Assembly: GCA_021323265.1 (NCBI GenBank)
Contig: JAJTCO010000003.1
Coordinates: forward strand, 82,556 to 146,555
Source: Pseudoduganella sp.
Lineage (GTDB): Bacteria; Pseudomonadota; Gammaproteobacteria; Burkholderiales; Burkholderiaceae_D
Length of the DNA stretch: 64,000 bases
Reading direction: 5' to 3'
Positions 1-7,830 of this stretch are shown piece by piece. Made by a program: the position numbers and the translations under genes. Positions within the stretch are counted from its first letter, which is position 1; every line of letters begins with the position of its first letter. The notes beneath the pieces were generated by a model, which was not told where the DNA came from, ran no database searches, and saw nothing but the letters and a program-made list of their open reading frames with translations.

Positions 1-162
1 CCGCACGACACGCTGGTGCTGGTGACCCACAAGCCGGAATTGCTGGCCCTGGTCGACCGCCTGCTGGTGGTGGCCGGCCAGCAAATCGTGCTGGACGGCC
101 CCAAGGCCGAAGTGCTGGCGCGCCTGCACGCCAACACGCTGGCGGCGGAGGCTGGCGCATGA
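1..162 (+). CDS. C-terminal end of a type I secretion ABC transporter ATPase (partial)
   Basis: The reading frame is open from the window edge and stops at TGA 160-162. The visible 53 residues contain LVTHKPELL, which fits the H-loop (switch) histidine of an ABC ATPase. They continue with the usual tail, in which VAGQQIVLDGPKAEVLARL resembles the 'D-G-P-K-xx-V' end of LapB/HlyB-type type I exporters. The stop overlaps the ATG of the HlyD-type adaptor (ATGA), so the two are translationally coupled. The protein should energise export of the large adhesin encoded two genes downstream. The Walker A and membrane parts lie outside the window, so the family is judged from the tail and the context only. 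Confidence 0.8.
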   Translation, partial: PHDTLVLVTHKPELLALVDRLLVVAGQQIVLDGPKAEVLARLHANTLAAEAGA

Positions 163-1307
163 GCGCGCAGCGTCCGGCACTGCCGATGACCTGGCTGCTG
201 TGCGCCGCCCTGCTGGGCTTCCTGGCCTGGGCCGCCGTGAGCGATATCGACCAGACCGTGCGCGCCCAGGGCCAGCTGGCGCCTGCCGCGCGCACCCAGT
301 TGATCCAGGCTGCCGACGGTGGCGTGCTGACCCGCATCCACGTGCAGGAAGGCCAACCCGTGGCGCGCGGCGCCCTGCTGGCCGACCTCGAGCGCGAAAG
401 GCCGCAGGCGGCGCTGCAGGAAAGCCGCGCCAAAGCGGCCGCCCTGACGGCGGCGCTGGCGCGCGCGCGCGCCGAGGCCGACGGTACGCCGCTGGACTTC
501 ACTGCCAGCCTGGCCGGCTACCCCGAGTTCACCGCACTGCAGCGCGCCTTGTATGTCCAACGTCAGCGCAGCCTGCAGCAGGAGCTGGCCGGACTGGAGG
601 ACGGGCTGGCCACCGCGCAGGAAGAGTTGCGCATGCAGGACAGCCTGCTGGCCAGCGGCGACACCAGCCAGCTGGAACTGATGCGGGCGCGGCGCCAGGT
701 GGCCGAAGCGCGCGCCCGGCGCGACGCGCTGCACAACAAATACCGCCAGGAAGCGCGGCAGGATGCCGCCCGCCTGGCCGAAGAGCTGGCAGCGAACCGC
801 TACAAGCTGGACGAACGCCAGTACACGCTCGACCACACCACGCTGCGGGCGCCGGTGGCGGGCGTGGTCAAGTCGCTGCGCATCAACACCATCGGCGGCG
901 TGCTGCGGCCGGGCGACGAGCTGATGCAAATCCTGCCGACCGAGGGGCCGCTGCTGGTCGAACTCAAGGTCAACCCGGCCGACATCGGCCTGCTGCGCCC
1001 CGGCCTGCCGGCCACCGTGCAGTTTGACGCTTTCGACTACGCGGTCTACGGCACCCTGGCCGGCACCCTGGAATACCTGAGCGCCGACACCCTGAGCGAG
1101 CCGGGCCCGAACGGGCAGCTGCAAACCTTTTACCGGGCGCGGGTGCGGCTGGCGGCGCCGCCGGGCGGCGCCAGCCGCCTGACGCCGGCCATGCTCAAGC
1201 CGGGCATGGCGGCCAGCGTCGACCTGCGCGTGGCGCGCCGCTCGCTGCTGCAATACCTGGCCAAACCGGTGGCCAAAGCCTTTCACGGCGCGCTGCAGGA
1301 ACGCTAG
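159..1307 (+). CDS. HlyD-family periplasmic adaptor of a type I secretion system
   Basis: A 382-residue membrane fusion protein that would join the inner-membrane ABC exporter to a TolC-like outer membrane channel. There is a short cytoplasmic N-terminus, then one transmembrane segment (about residues 10-28). A lipoyl/barrel half follows (about 40-80, with GGVLTRIHVQEGQPVARG), then a long alpha-helical coiled hairpin (about 85-215, Ala/Arg/Glu-rich). The second barrel half comes last (about 225-360, with TLRAPVAGVVKSL, and LKPGMAASVDLRV near the end). Length and order are typical of HlyD/LapC adaptors. The start ATG overlaps the stop of the ABC gene. The adhesin gene begins 31 bases downstream, so exporter, adaptor and substrate form one unit. 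No outer membrane partner is adjacent. Confidence 0.92.
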   Translation: MSAQRPALPMTWLLCAALLGFLAWAAVSDIDQTVRAQGQLAPAARTQLIQAADGGVLTRIHVQEGQPVARGALLADLERERPQAALQESRAKAAALTAALARARAEADGTPLDFTASLAGYPEFTALQRALYVQRQRSLQQELAGLEDGLATAQEELRMQDSLLASGDTSQLELMRARRQVAEARARRDALHNKYRQEARQDAARLAEELAANRYKLDERQYTLDHTTLRAPVAGVVKSLRINTIGGVLRPGDELMQILPTEGPLLVELKVNPADIGLLRPGLPATVQFDAFDYAVYGTLAGTLEYLSADTLSEPGPNGQLQTFYRARVRLAAPPGGASRLTPAMLKPGMAASVDLRVARRSLLQYLAKPVAKAFHGALQER

Positions 1308-1338
1308 CGCGCCCTCCCCCTGAACCAAGGAAGCTATC

Positions 1339-4300
1339 ATGAGTCAAGCAAGCACGGCCGCCACGGCCGACACCCTCGTCCTGCACAACGGCAAGAGCGC
1401 AGTCGCCCTCAAGGCCGGCCAGGCCAATGTGTTCAAGGCCGCCGGCGGCGCCCGCTACCGCATCCTGCGCTACTTCGAAGGCGCAGAACAAATGCTGGAC
1501 AACGTGCTGGCGCGGCGCCATGGCGCCGACCTGGAATTGCAGTATGCCGACGGCACCCAGGTCACGCTGCAGGACTATTACACGGCCGCCGCCAGCACCG
1601 ACGGCTGCGAGCTGCGCCTGCCGGCGCAACATGGCCGCGTGCACAAGCTGGGCGACGGCAGCGGCGCCGCCCTGGGCGACGGCTCCACCCTGGTGTATGC
1701 GCACGGCGCGCCCGATGCCTTGCTGGCGCTGGCCAAGGGCAACGGCGCCTTGCGCAGCACCCTGGCCAGCCTGGGCGGCGACGAGATCAGCTACGGCGTG
1801 AGCCCGTCCAGCCTGCCAGCCAGCGGCGCCGTGTCCGGCGGCACGCTGGGGCTGGCCGCCTTGGGCGCTGGCTTGGCCGCGGCCGCCGCCGGCGGCGGCG
1901 GTGGCGGCGACAGCAGCGCGCCGCCCGGCAATGGTGGCGGTACCCCGCCGCCCGACAGTGGCGCCCCACGCGTCGCCAGCATTGCCCTGGCGGCCAGCGG
2001 CGCCCAGAATGGCACCCTGAATGTCGGCGACGTGGTGACCGTCACGGTCACCATGAGCGCCGCGACCGTGGTCAGCGGCACCCCGCAGTGTGCGCTGACC
2101 ATCGGCGGCACCGTGGTCCAGGCCAGCTATGCCGGCGGCAGCGGCAGCAATGTACTGCGCTTCACGTATACCATCCAGGACGGTCAGACCGACGCCAATG
2201 GCGTGGCGGTCGCCGCCAATGCACTCAGCCTGAATGGCGGCGGCCTGGCCGGGATAGGCGGCCAGGCCGCCGCGCTGGCCCACGCCGCCGTCGCGGACCA
2301 GGGCAGTCTGCTGGTCGATACCAGCGCGCCACAGTCGCAGCTGCCGCCGGCCACTATCACCGATGAAGGCCCGCTGCTGGTGCAGGTGGAAGCCGGCGCC
2401 AGCGCCTACCTGGTGCACACCACGCTGGCGGTCAGCAACCTGGCCAGCATCACCGGCGCCAGCGCCGCGCTGTGGAGCAGCGCCGGCAGGAATGTCGGCG
2501 GCGCTGTCAGCGTCGCCACCAGCCACCTGGCCGACGGCGACTACCGGCTGTATGTAGTGGACGCCGCCGGCAACCTGTCGGCCCCCTCGGCCGGCAGCAT
2601 CGTGATCGACAAGCAGGCGCCCGCCATCACCGCCGTCGCGCTCAGCGACAGCAGCGGCGCGCAAGGCGGCGTCCTGAATGCCGGCGACACCGTCTACATC
2701 ACCGTCACCCTGAACGAGCGGGCCGTAGTCAGCGGTGAACCGCAGCTGGCGCTGCAGATCGGCGGCGCCAGCGTGCTGGCACGCTACGCCAGCGGCAGCG
2801 GCAGCCAGCAGCTGGTGTTCAGCTACCAGCTGCAAGCCGGCCAGGCCGACGCCGACGGCATCGCCATCGGCGCCAACGCCCTGAGCCTGAACGGCGGCCG
2901 CATCGAGGACAGCCTCGGCCGTTCAGCCAGCCTCAACCACGCGGCCGTGGGCAGCAACCCGGCCTACGTGGTCGACAGCCTGGCCCCCACCGTGCAGGCG
3001 GTGTTCCTGAGCGGCGCCAGCGGCGCCCAGGACGGCTACCTGAACGCCGGCGACGTGGTCAGCGTCAGTGTCACCATGAGCGAAGCGACCACGGTGCAGG
3101 GCACGCCACAACTGGCGCTGGAGGTTGGCGGGCGCACCGTGCTGGCCACCTACGCCAGCGGCAGCGGCAGCCGCAACCTGGTGTTCCAGTACACCCTCAG
3201 CGGCGACGACAGCGACAGCGACGGCATCGCCATCGCCGCCAATAGCCTGCAGTTGCACGGCGCGGTGCTAGGCGATACGGCGGGCAACGCCGCCCTGCTG
3301 GCGCACGGCGCCACCGCCGCCCACGCCCAGTACCGGGTCGATACCCAGGCGCCGGCCGTCACCCAGGTGGCGATCAGCGGCGCCAGCGGCGGCCAGGGCG
3401 GTGTGCTGCCGGCCGACGCCGTGGTGTACGTTCAGGTCAGCCTGAGCGAAGCGGCGCTGGTGACCGGCCGCCCGCAATTGCAGCTGGACATTGGCGGCAC
3501 CCGGGTACTGGCCGACTACAGCACCGGCAGCGGCACCAACCAGCTGGTGTTTGCCTACCGCATCCAGCCCGGGCTGAACGACCGCAGCGGCATCGCGATC
3601 CCGGCCAACGCCTTGTCGCTCAACGGTGGCAGCCTGGCCGACGCCGCCGGCAACGCGGTGCGCCTGCAGCACGCCGCGGTGGCCGACAACCCCAGCTACC
3701 TGGTCGACACCAGCACCCCCAGCATCGTCAGCGTGGCAGTGACCGGCAGTACCGGCGGTCAGGACGGCTGGCACAATGCCGGCGACGTGATCCAGGTACA
3801 GCTGACCGCCAGCGAGGCGGTGTACGTGCAGGGCACCCCGCGCCTGGCCCTGAATATCGGCGGCAGCACCGTCTACGCCGACTATCGCGGCGGCAGCGGC
3901 AGCACCACCCTGCAGTTCTCCTACACCATCCGCGCCGGCGAGGCCGATGCCAACGGCATTGCCATCGCCCCCAATGCGCTCAGCCTGGGCAGCGCCACCA
4001 TCCGCAATGCCGGCGGCGGCAACCTGAGCCTGCCGCATGCGGCGGCGGCCGACAACGCCGCCTACCGCGTCGACACCGTGGCGCCGGCCGTCGCGGCGCC
4101 CACCGTCAGCATTGGCAACGGCGACAGCGTGACCGTCAGCAGCAGCGAGGCGGGCACCGTCTACCTGGTCAGCAGCACCCTGGCGCCGACCTCGGTGGCG
4201 GCGATCCAGGCCGCCCCCGGCCACCAGTGGAATGCCGTCAGCGTGGCCGCCGGCAGCGCCACCGTCCTGCCGGCCAGCGGCCTGGCGCTCGGTACTTATA

Positions 4301-6201
4301 ACGTGTATGCAGTCGACCAGGCTGGCAACCTGTCGCTTGCCAGCCCGAACCTGATCACCATCAATGCGCTGGCACCGGCCGTCAGCAGCGTCGCCATCAG
4401 CTCCGCCAGCGGTCTCCGCAATGGCGTGCTGAACGCCGGCGACCAGGTCTTCATCACCGTCAGCACCACCGTGCCGGCCAGCGTCAGCGGCACCCCGCAG
4501 CTCAAGCTGGACATCGGCGGCAGCGAATACCTGGCCAGCTATGTGGGCGGCAACGGCAGCACGGCGCTGGTGTTCAGCTACACCGTGCAGACCGGGCAAA
4601 CCGACCTGGACGGCATTGCCATTGCCGCCAACGGCCTGCTGCTGCCCAATGGCGCGCGGCTGCAGACCAGCAGCGGCGCCGACCTGCAGCTGAACTTCGA
4701 CGCGGTAGCCGCCAATAGCGGCTATAAGGTCGACACCAGCGCGCCGACCGCCTACGCCACTGGCGGGCTGTACAGCAAAGACTCGGCCAACGCCAACGTC
4801 ACGGTGCGCAGCAGCGAGGCCGGCACCGCCTACCTCGTGCATAGCAACGTCAACGTCAGCTCGCTCGCCAGTATCGAAAGCGGCGCCAGCGCCACCCAGC
4901 GCAAATCGGTCGCGCTCGACACGCCGTTCACCGAAAAGACCATCAATGTCGACGGCCTGGACGACGGTGCGTACAACGTCTACACCATCGACAGCGCCGG
5001 CAACCTGTCGCTGGCGGTGAGCGGCATCCAGATCGACAACAGCAAACCAGTGATCGGCAACGTCACCAGCGGCACCGTGCGCAGCGGCGACATCGTCAGC
5101 GTGCTGGGCAACGAAGGCGGGCGCGCCTACCTGGTCAGCGCCAGCAGCGCCGCCACCGTGGCCGGTATCACCGGCACCAGCAGCGACCGCATGCACTGGG
5201 TCGACATCAGCGCCAACAGCCAGGCCAGCATCAATGTAGCCGGACTGCTGGACGGCCAATACAAGGTGTATATCATCGACAGCGCCGGCAACGTCTCGAA
5301 CGGGTCGGCCGCCATCACGGTCGACAATGCCGTGCCCAGCGTGCTCAACGTGGCAATCAGCGGCGGCAGCGGCGCCCCCAGCGGCGCCGGCAGCACCTAT
5401 TTCAATGCCAACGACACCATCACCGTCACCGTCACCCTGAGCGAGGCAGTCAGCGTCAGCGGGCTGCCCAAGCTGGCGCTGGATGTGGGCGGCACCCTCG
5501 TCTACGCCACTTATAACGCCCCCAGCGGCAGCGGCGGCTCCACCACCACCCTGAACTTCAGCTATGTGGTGGCGCACGGCCTGACCGACGCCAACGGCAT
5601 CAGCATCGTGGCCAACAGCCTGAGCCTGAATGGCGGCACCATCCTGGATGCCGCGCGCAACGCCGCCAATCTGCAGCACGCCGGCGCCGGCGACAACGCC
5701 GGGTATAAGATCGACACCACTGCGCCGACCGCGGATGTGACGGCGGGCACCATCACCACCAACGGCTATGCCATGGTGAGCAGCAATGAAGTGGGCTGGG
5801 CCTACCTGGTGCACGAGAGCGTGGATGTGTCGACCGGCATCGCGGCCTTCACCAGCGGCAACGCGAGCCAGTGGAATATGATTGCCATCCACACTCCCGG
5901 CCAGGCCACCCAGCTGACCGCCAGCGGCCTCGCCGTGGGCAATTACTACGTCTACACGGCCGACCTGGCGCATAACCTGTCGCTGGCCTCGACCAATATG
6001 GTGCGGGTGACCGCGCCGACCGGCTTCGCACCCGGCATCGATGAAGTATTCGCCCCGCCGCAGATCGACACCAGCGCGCTGGTGGCGGCCAGCGCACCAG
6101 TACCCGCTCTGCCTGCGCCGCCCGCCATGCCGGCACTGCCGGACTACCTCGGGCCCACGCAGCATCCATGGGACATGCACCCGCCGCAGGTTGTGCTGTA
6201 A
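1339..6201 (+). CDS. Large Ig-repeat surface adhesin with BapA-type N-terminal domain, probable type I secretion substrate
   Basis: A 1620-residue protein starting 31 bases after the HlyD-type gene, with AAGGAAGC as ribosome binding site. Residues about 10-150 resemble the prefix domain of BapA/LapF-type adhesins (VALKAGQANVF, YFEGAEQMLDNVL). A hydrophobic Ala/Gly stretch (about 170-190) and a Gly/Pro linker follow. The rest is a tandem array of Ig-like units. I count seven copies of a unit built around G-x-LNAGD-x-V-x-VTxSEA ... NGIAIAANALSLNGG. Five copies of a second unit are built around AYLVHS ... YxVYxxDxAGNLS. There are no RTX GGxGxD nonapeptides, and the C-terminus is a short Pro-rich tail without an obvious secretion signal. 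AAAG in the N-terminal hydrophobic stretch could be a LapG-like cleavage site (speculative). Role: surface attachment or biofilm (inference). Confidence 0.85.
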   Translation: MSQASTAATADTLVLHNGKSAVALKAGQANVFKAAGGARYRILRYFEGAEQMLDNVLARRHGADLELQYADGTQVTLQDYYTAAASTDGCELRLPAQHGRVHKLGDGSGAALGDGSTLVYAHGAPDALLALAKGNGALRSTLASLGGDEISYGVSPSSLPASGAVSGGTLGLAALGAGLAAAAAGGGGGGDSSAPPGNGGGTPPPDSGAPRVASIALAASGAQNGTLNVGDVVTVTVTMSAATVVSGTPQCALTIGGTVVQASYAGGSGSNVLRFTYTIQDGQTDANGVAVAANALSLNGGGLAGIGGQAAALAHAAVADQGSLLVDTSAPQSQLPPATITDEGPLLVQVEAGASAYLVHTTLAVSNLASITGASAALWSSAGRNVGGAVSVATSHLADGDYRLYVVDAAGNLSAPSAGSIVIDKQAPAITAVALSDSSGAQGGVLNAGDTVYITVTLNERAVVSGEPQLALQIGGASVLARYASGSGSQQLVFSYQLQAGQADADGIAIGANALSLNGGRIEDSLGRSASLNHAAVGSNPAYVVDSLAPTVQAVFLSGASGAQDGYLNAGDVVSVSVTMSEATTVQGTPQLALEVGGRTVLATYASGSGSRNLVFQYTLSGDDSDSDGIAIAANSLQLHGAVLGDTAGNAALLAHGATAAHAQYRVDTQAPAVTQVAISGASGGQGGVLPADAVVYVQVSLSEAALVTGRPQLQLDIGGTRVLADYSTGSGTNQLVFAYRIQPGLNDRSGIAIPANALSLNGGSLADAAGNAVRLQHAAVADNPSYLVDTSTPSIVSVAVTGSTGGQDGWHNAGDVIQVQLTASEAVYVQGTPRLALNIGGSTVYADYRGGSGSTTLQFSYTIRAGEADANGIAIAPNALSLGSATIRNAGGGNLSLPHAAAADNAAYRVDTVAPAVAAPTVSIGNGDSVTVSSSEAGTVYLVSSTLAPTSVAAIQAAPGHQWNAVSVAAGSATVLPASGLALGTYNVYAVDQAGNLSLASPNLITINALAPAVSSVAISSASGLRNGVLNAGDQVFITVSTTVPASVSGTPQLKLDIGGSEYLASYVGGNGSTALVFSYTVQTGQTDLDGIAIAANGLLLPNGARLQTSSGADLQLNFDAVAANSGYKVDTSAPTAYATGGLYSKDSANANVTVRSSEAGTAYLVHSNVNVSSLASIESGASATQRKSVALDTPFTEKTINVDGLDDGAYNVYTIDSAGNLSLAVSGIQIDNSKPVIGNVTSGTVRSGDIVSVLGNEGGRAYLVSASSAATVAGITGTSSDRMHWVDISANSQASINVAGLLDGQYKVYIIDSAGNVSNGSAAITVDNAVPSVLNVAISGGSGAPSGAGSTYFNANDTITVTVTLSEAVSVSGLPKLALDVGGTLVYATYNAPSGSGGSTTTLNFSYVVAHGLTDANGISIVANSLSLNGGTILDAARNAANLQHAGAGDNAGYKIDTTAPTADVTAGTITTNGYAMVSSNEVGWAYLVHESVDVSTGIAAFTSGNASQWNMIAIHTPGQATQLTASGLAVGNYYVYTADLAHNLSLASTNMVRVTAPTGFAPGIDEVFAPPQIDTSALVAASAPVPALPAPPAMPALPDYLGPTQHPWDMHPPQVVL

Positions 6202-6212
6202 GTGCCGCGGCG

Positions 6213-6236
6213 CGCCGGCCCCGGGCGGGGCCGGCG
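6213..6236. terminator. GC-rich hairpin between convergent adhesin and fliR genes
   Basis: A perfect 10-bp stem (CGCCGGCCCC / GGGGCCGGCG) with a 4-base loop fills the 36-base gap between the stops of the adhesin (+) and fliR (-). Neither strand has a T-run after it. It may end or stabilise both convergent transcripts, but it is not a classical intrinsic terminator. Confidence 0.5.
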
Positions 6237-6237
6237 T

Positions 6238-6999
6238 CTACAGCAAGGCTTGCCAGAACGTGAAAATGGAGGCGAACAGCCGCTCGAACAGCGGCTGCAT
6301 ATGGCGCACCGCCAGCGCGAGCATGGCCAGGCCGGCCATGATCTTGACCGGCACGCTGATAATGAAGACATTCATTTGCGGCAGGTTGCGGGAAATCACC
6401 GCCAGCCCCGCTTCCAGTAGGAACAGGCAGAAGAACACGGGCGCAGCCAGCCCCAGGCCGAGGATGAACAGCTGGCCGAACTGAGCCAGCACCAGCTCCA
6501 GCGACGGTACCGCCAGCAGCGCGCCCAGCGGCACCGCGGCCAGCGAATAGGCCACCCCGCGCAGCACCAGATGGTGCGCGTCGGCACTGAAGAACAGCAC
6601 CAGCGCCAGACTGCCCAGTGCCGCCCCGATCAGCGGGCTCTGGCTGCGCGTCACCGGATCGTACACATTGGCCATGCCGAAACCGAGCTGGATATCGAGC
6701 AGCTTACCGGCCAGCGCCACGGCGCCAAAGGCGGTATGGATGCTGAACGCCAGCATGGCGCCCAGCGCCGCTTCCGTCAGTACGGCCCAGAACAAGGCCG
6801 GCGCGCCGGCCGGCGCGGCCGGCATGGCCAGGCCCAGGCTGCTCACCAGCGTGGCAGCCAGCGCCAGCAGCAAGACCAGCTTGACGCGCAGCGGCACGGC
6901 AAAGCCATCGAACAAGGGCGTGGCCAGCAGCAGCGCTGCCAGGCGCACCGAGCACAGCAGCACAGCGGCGGCCCAGCCGGCCGCGACCTGGATTTCCAT
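6238..6999 (-). CDS. fliR: Flagellar-type export gate protein FliR
   Basis: A 253-residue integral membrane protein of the FliR/SctT family, of usual length, with about six hydrophobic segments spread over the whole protein. The family pattern is visible in the N-terminal segment with the VRLAALLLATPLF stretch and in a central TEAALGAMLAF segment. The later QLFILGLGLAAPVFFCLFLLEAGLAVISR segment (given here as two joined hydrophobic runs) and the closing VKIMAGLAMLAL segment also fit. FliR forms the helical FliPQR export gate in the centre of the MS ring. The gene starts six bases after fliQ and is the last of the minus-strand block. Its usual neighbour fliP lies 32 kb upstream, beyond the RHS gene. 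Confidence 0.95.
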   Translation of the reverse strand: MEIQVAAGWAAAVLLCSVRLAALLLATPLFDGFAVPLRVKLVLLLALAATLVSSLGLAMPAAPAGAPALFWAVLTEAALGAMLAFSIHTAFGAVALAGKLLDIQLGFGMANVYDPVTRSQSPLIGAALGSLALVLFFSADAHHLVLRGVAYSLAAVPLGALLAVPSLELVLAQFGQLFILGLGLAAPVFFCLFLLEAGLAVISRNLPQMNVFIISVPVKIMAGLAMLALAVRHMQPLFERLFASIFTFWQALL

Positions 7000-7005
7000 G
7001 GCGGC

Positions 7006-7272
7006 TTACATATAGTTGGGGATATTGGCGATCAAGTCCGTCGCGTACTGCGTCAGCTTGCGCAGCATCCAGGGCCCGAACAGCGCCAAGGCGGCGCCCG
7101 CCGCCACAATCTTGGGTATGAAGGTAATGGAGGCGTCCTGAATCTGGGTAATGACCTGCAGCACACTGATAACCAGGCCGACCAGCAAGGTCAAACCCAG
7201 CACCGGCGCGCAGACCAGCATGGCCTGCAGCAGCAGGTCGGAAAACATGTTTAGCGCCAGGTCCGGGCCCAT
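7006..7272 (-). CDS. fliQ: Flagellar-type export gate protein FliQ
   Basis: An 88-residue protein with two transmembrane helices and the FliQ/SctS pattern: LLLQAMLVCAPVLGL in helix one, then LVISVLQVITQIQDASITFIPK leading into helix two (shown as the joined core of the family signature). Length is standard for the family. The start is supported by AAGGAG seven bases upstream of the ATG. FliQ packs around FliP in the export gate. It is encoded together with fliR, and 73 bases separate it from the upstream candidate immunity gene. In most flagellar operons fliQ directly follows fliP; here it does not. Confidence 0.95.
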   Translation of the reverse strand: MGPDLALNMFSDLLLQAMLVCAPVLGLTLLVGLVISVLQVITQIQDASITFIPKIVAAGAALALFGPWMLRKLTQYATDLIANIPNYM

Positions 7273-7345
7273 ACGCGACTCCTTCGATCAGGTTGCAACC
7301 GCCTCTATCACGGCGCAGTGTAGCGCGGCTGCATATACAGGAAGC

Positions 7346-7708
7346 TTACCGATCGCCGCCCGGCGCCTCGCGCAAGGCCTTTTGCAAGGCGCGGTAGAGC
7401 GCCAGCATGAAGGCCCGCCGGTCCCGCAACTCGCTATCGAAGACCAGCGTTACCTGTTCGAAGACCACTGCGAAGTCTTCGCGCGAATCGATCAGGCAAC
7501 TCGACAGCGTGCCCAGAATCCCGATGCGCGACACTTCTGGTATCGCCAAGAACTGCGGCAGAATCAGTGCCTGTACCGCCTGCTGCACTTCGGCATCCTG
7601 GTTCACGTCCAACCCGCGCCATTGCTGCCGATCCGCCGCCGAAATCGTGACGGCATCAAAAGCCTGCAGTAAGCCGATCACTTTGGTTAATTCATATCGT
7701 CTACCCAT
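7346..7708 (-). CDS. Small unknown protein, candidate immunity protein of the RHS toxin
   Basis: A 120-residue, soluble-looking, probably helical protein with no signal peptide or recognised family. The start is well supported by AAAGGAGAACA directly before ATG at 7708. The gene lies 122 bases downstream of the RHS toxin stop, on the same strand, which is the standard place for an immunity gene. The gap contains an extended -10-like CCGCTATACT (minus strand, 7769-7778) that could give separate expression, although no good -35 is visible. Function is inferred only from position and size. A flagellar accessory role is the alternative, because fliQ follows 73 bases downstream. Confidence 0.55.
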   Translation of the reverse strand: MGRRYELTKVIGLLQAFDAVTISAADRQQWRGLDVNQDAEVQQAVQALILPQFLAIPEVSRIGILGTLSSCLIDSREDFAVVFEQVTLVFDSELRDRRAFMLALYRALQKALREAPGGDR

Positions 7709-7830
7709 TGTTCTCCTTTCACACGTCCCCGGTCGGCCGAACTGACCCCAGGTACGTCACAACGGCCGAGTATAGCGGTGGCGGTATACGGATCGATTTC
7801 AGTTCCCCCCCCACCGCACCGCCCGTCCCG

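Noticed and set aside
3268..6180. 970-codon open frame antisense to the adhesin
   Set aside because: Low-complexity Ala/Gly/Val text with no family. It mirrors the Ig repeats and is caused by GC-rich codon bias and lack of stops on the opposite strand.
1..6201. The neighbouring type I system as exporter of the RHS toxin
   Set aside because: The type I genes are on the opposite strand with their own adhesin substrate, and the RHS protein shows no type I signal or RTX repeats; nothing in the sequence links them.
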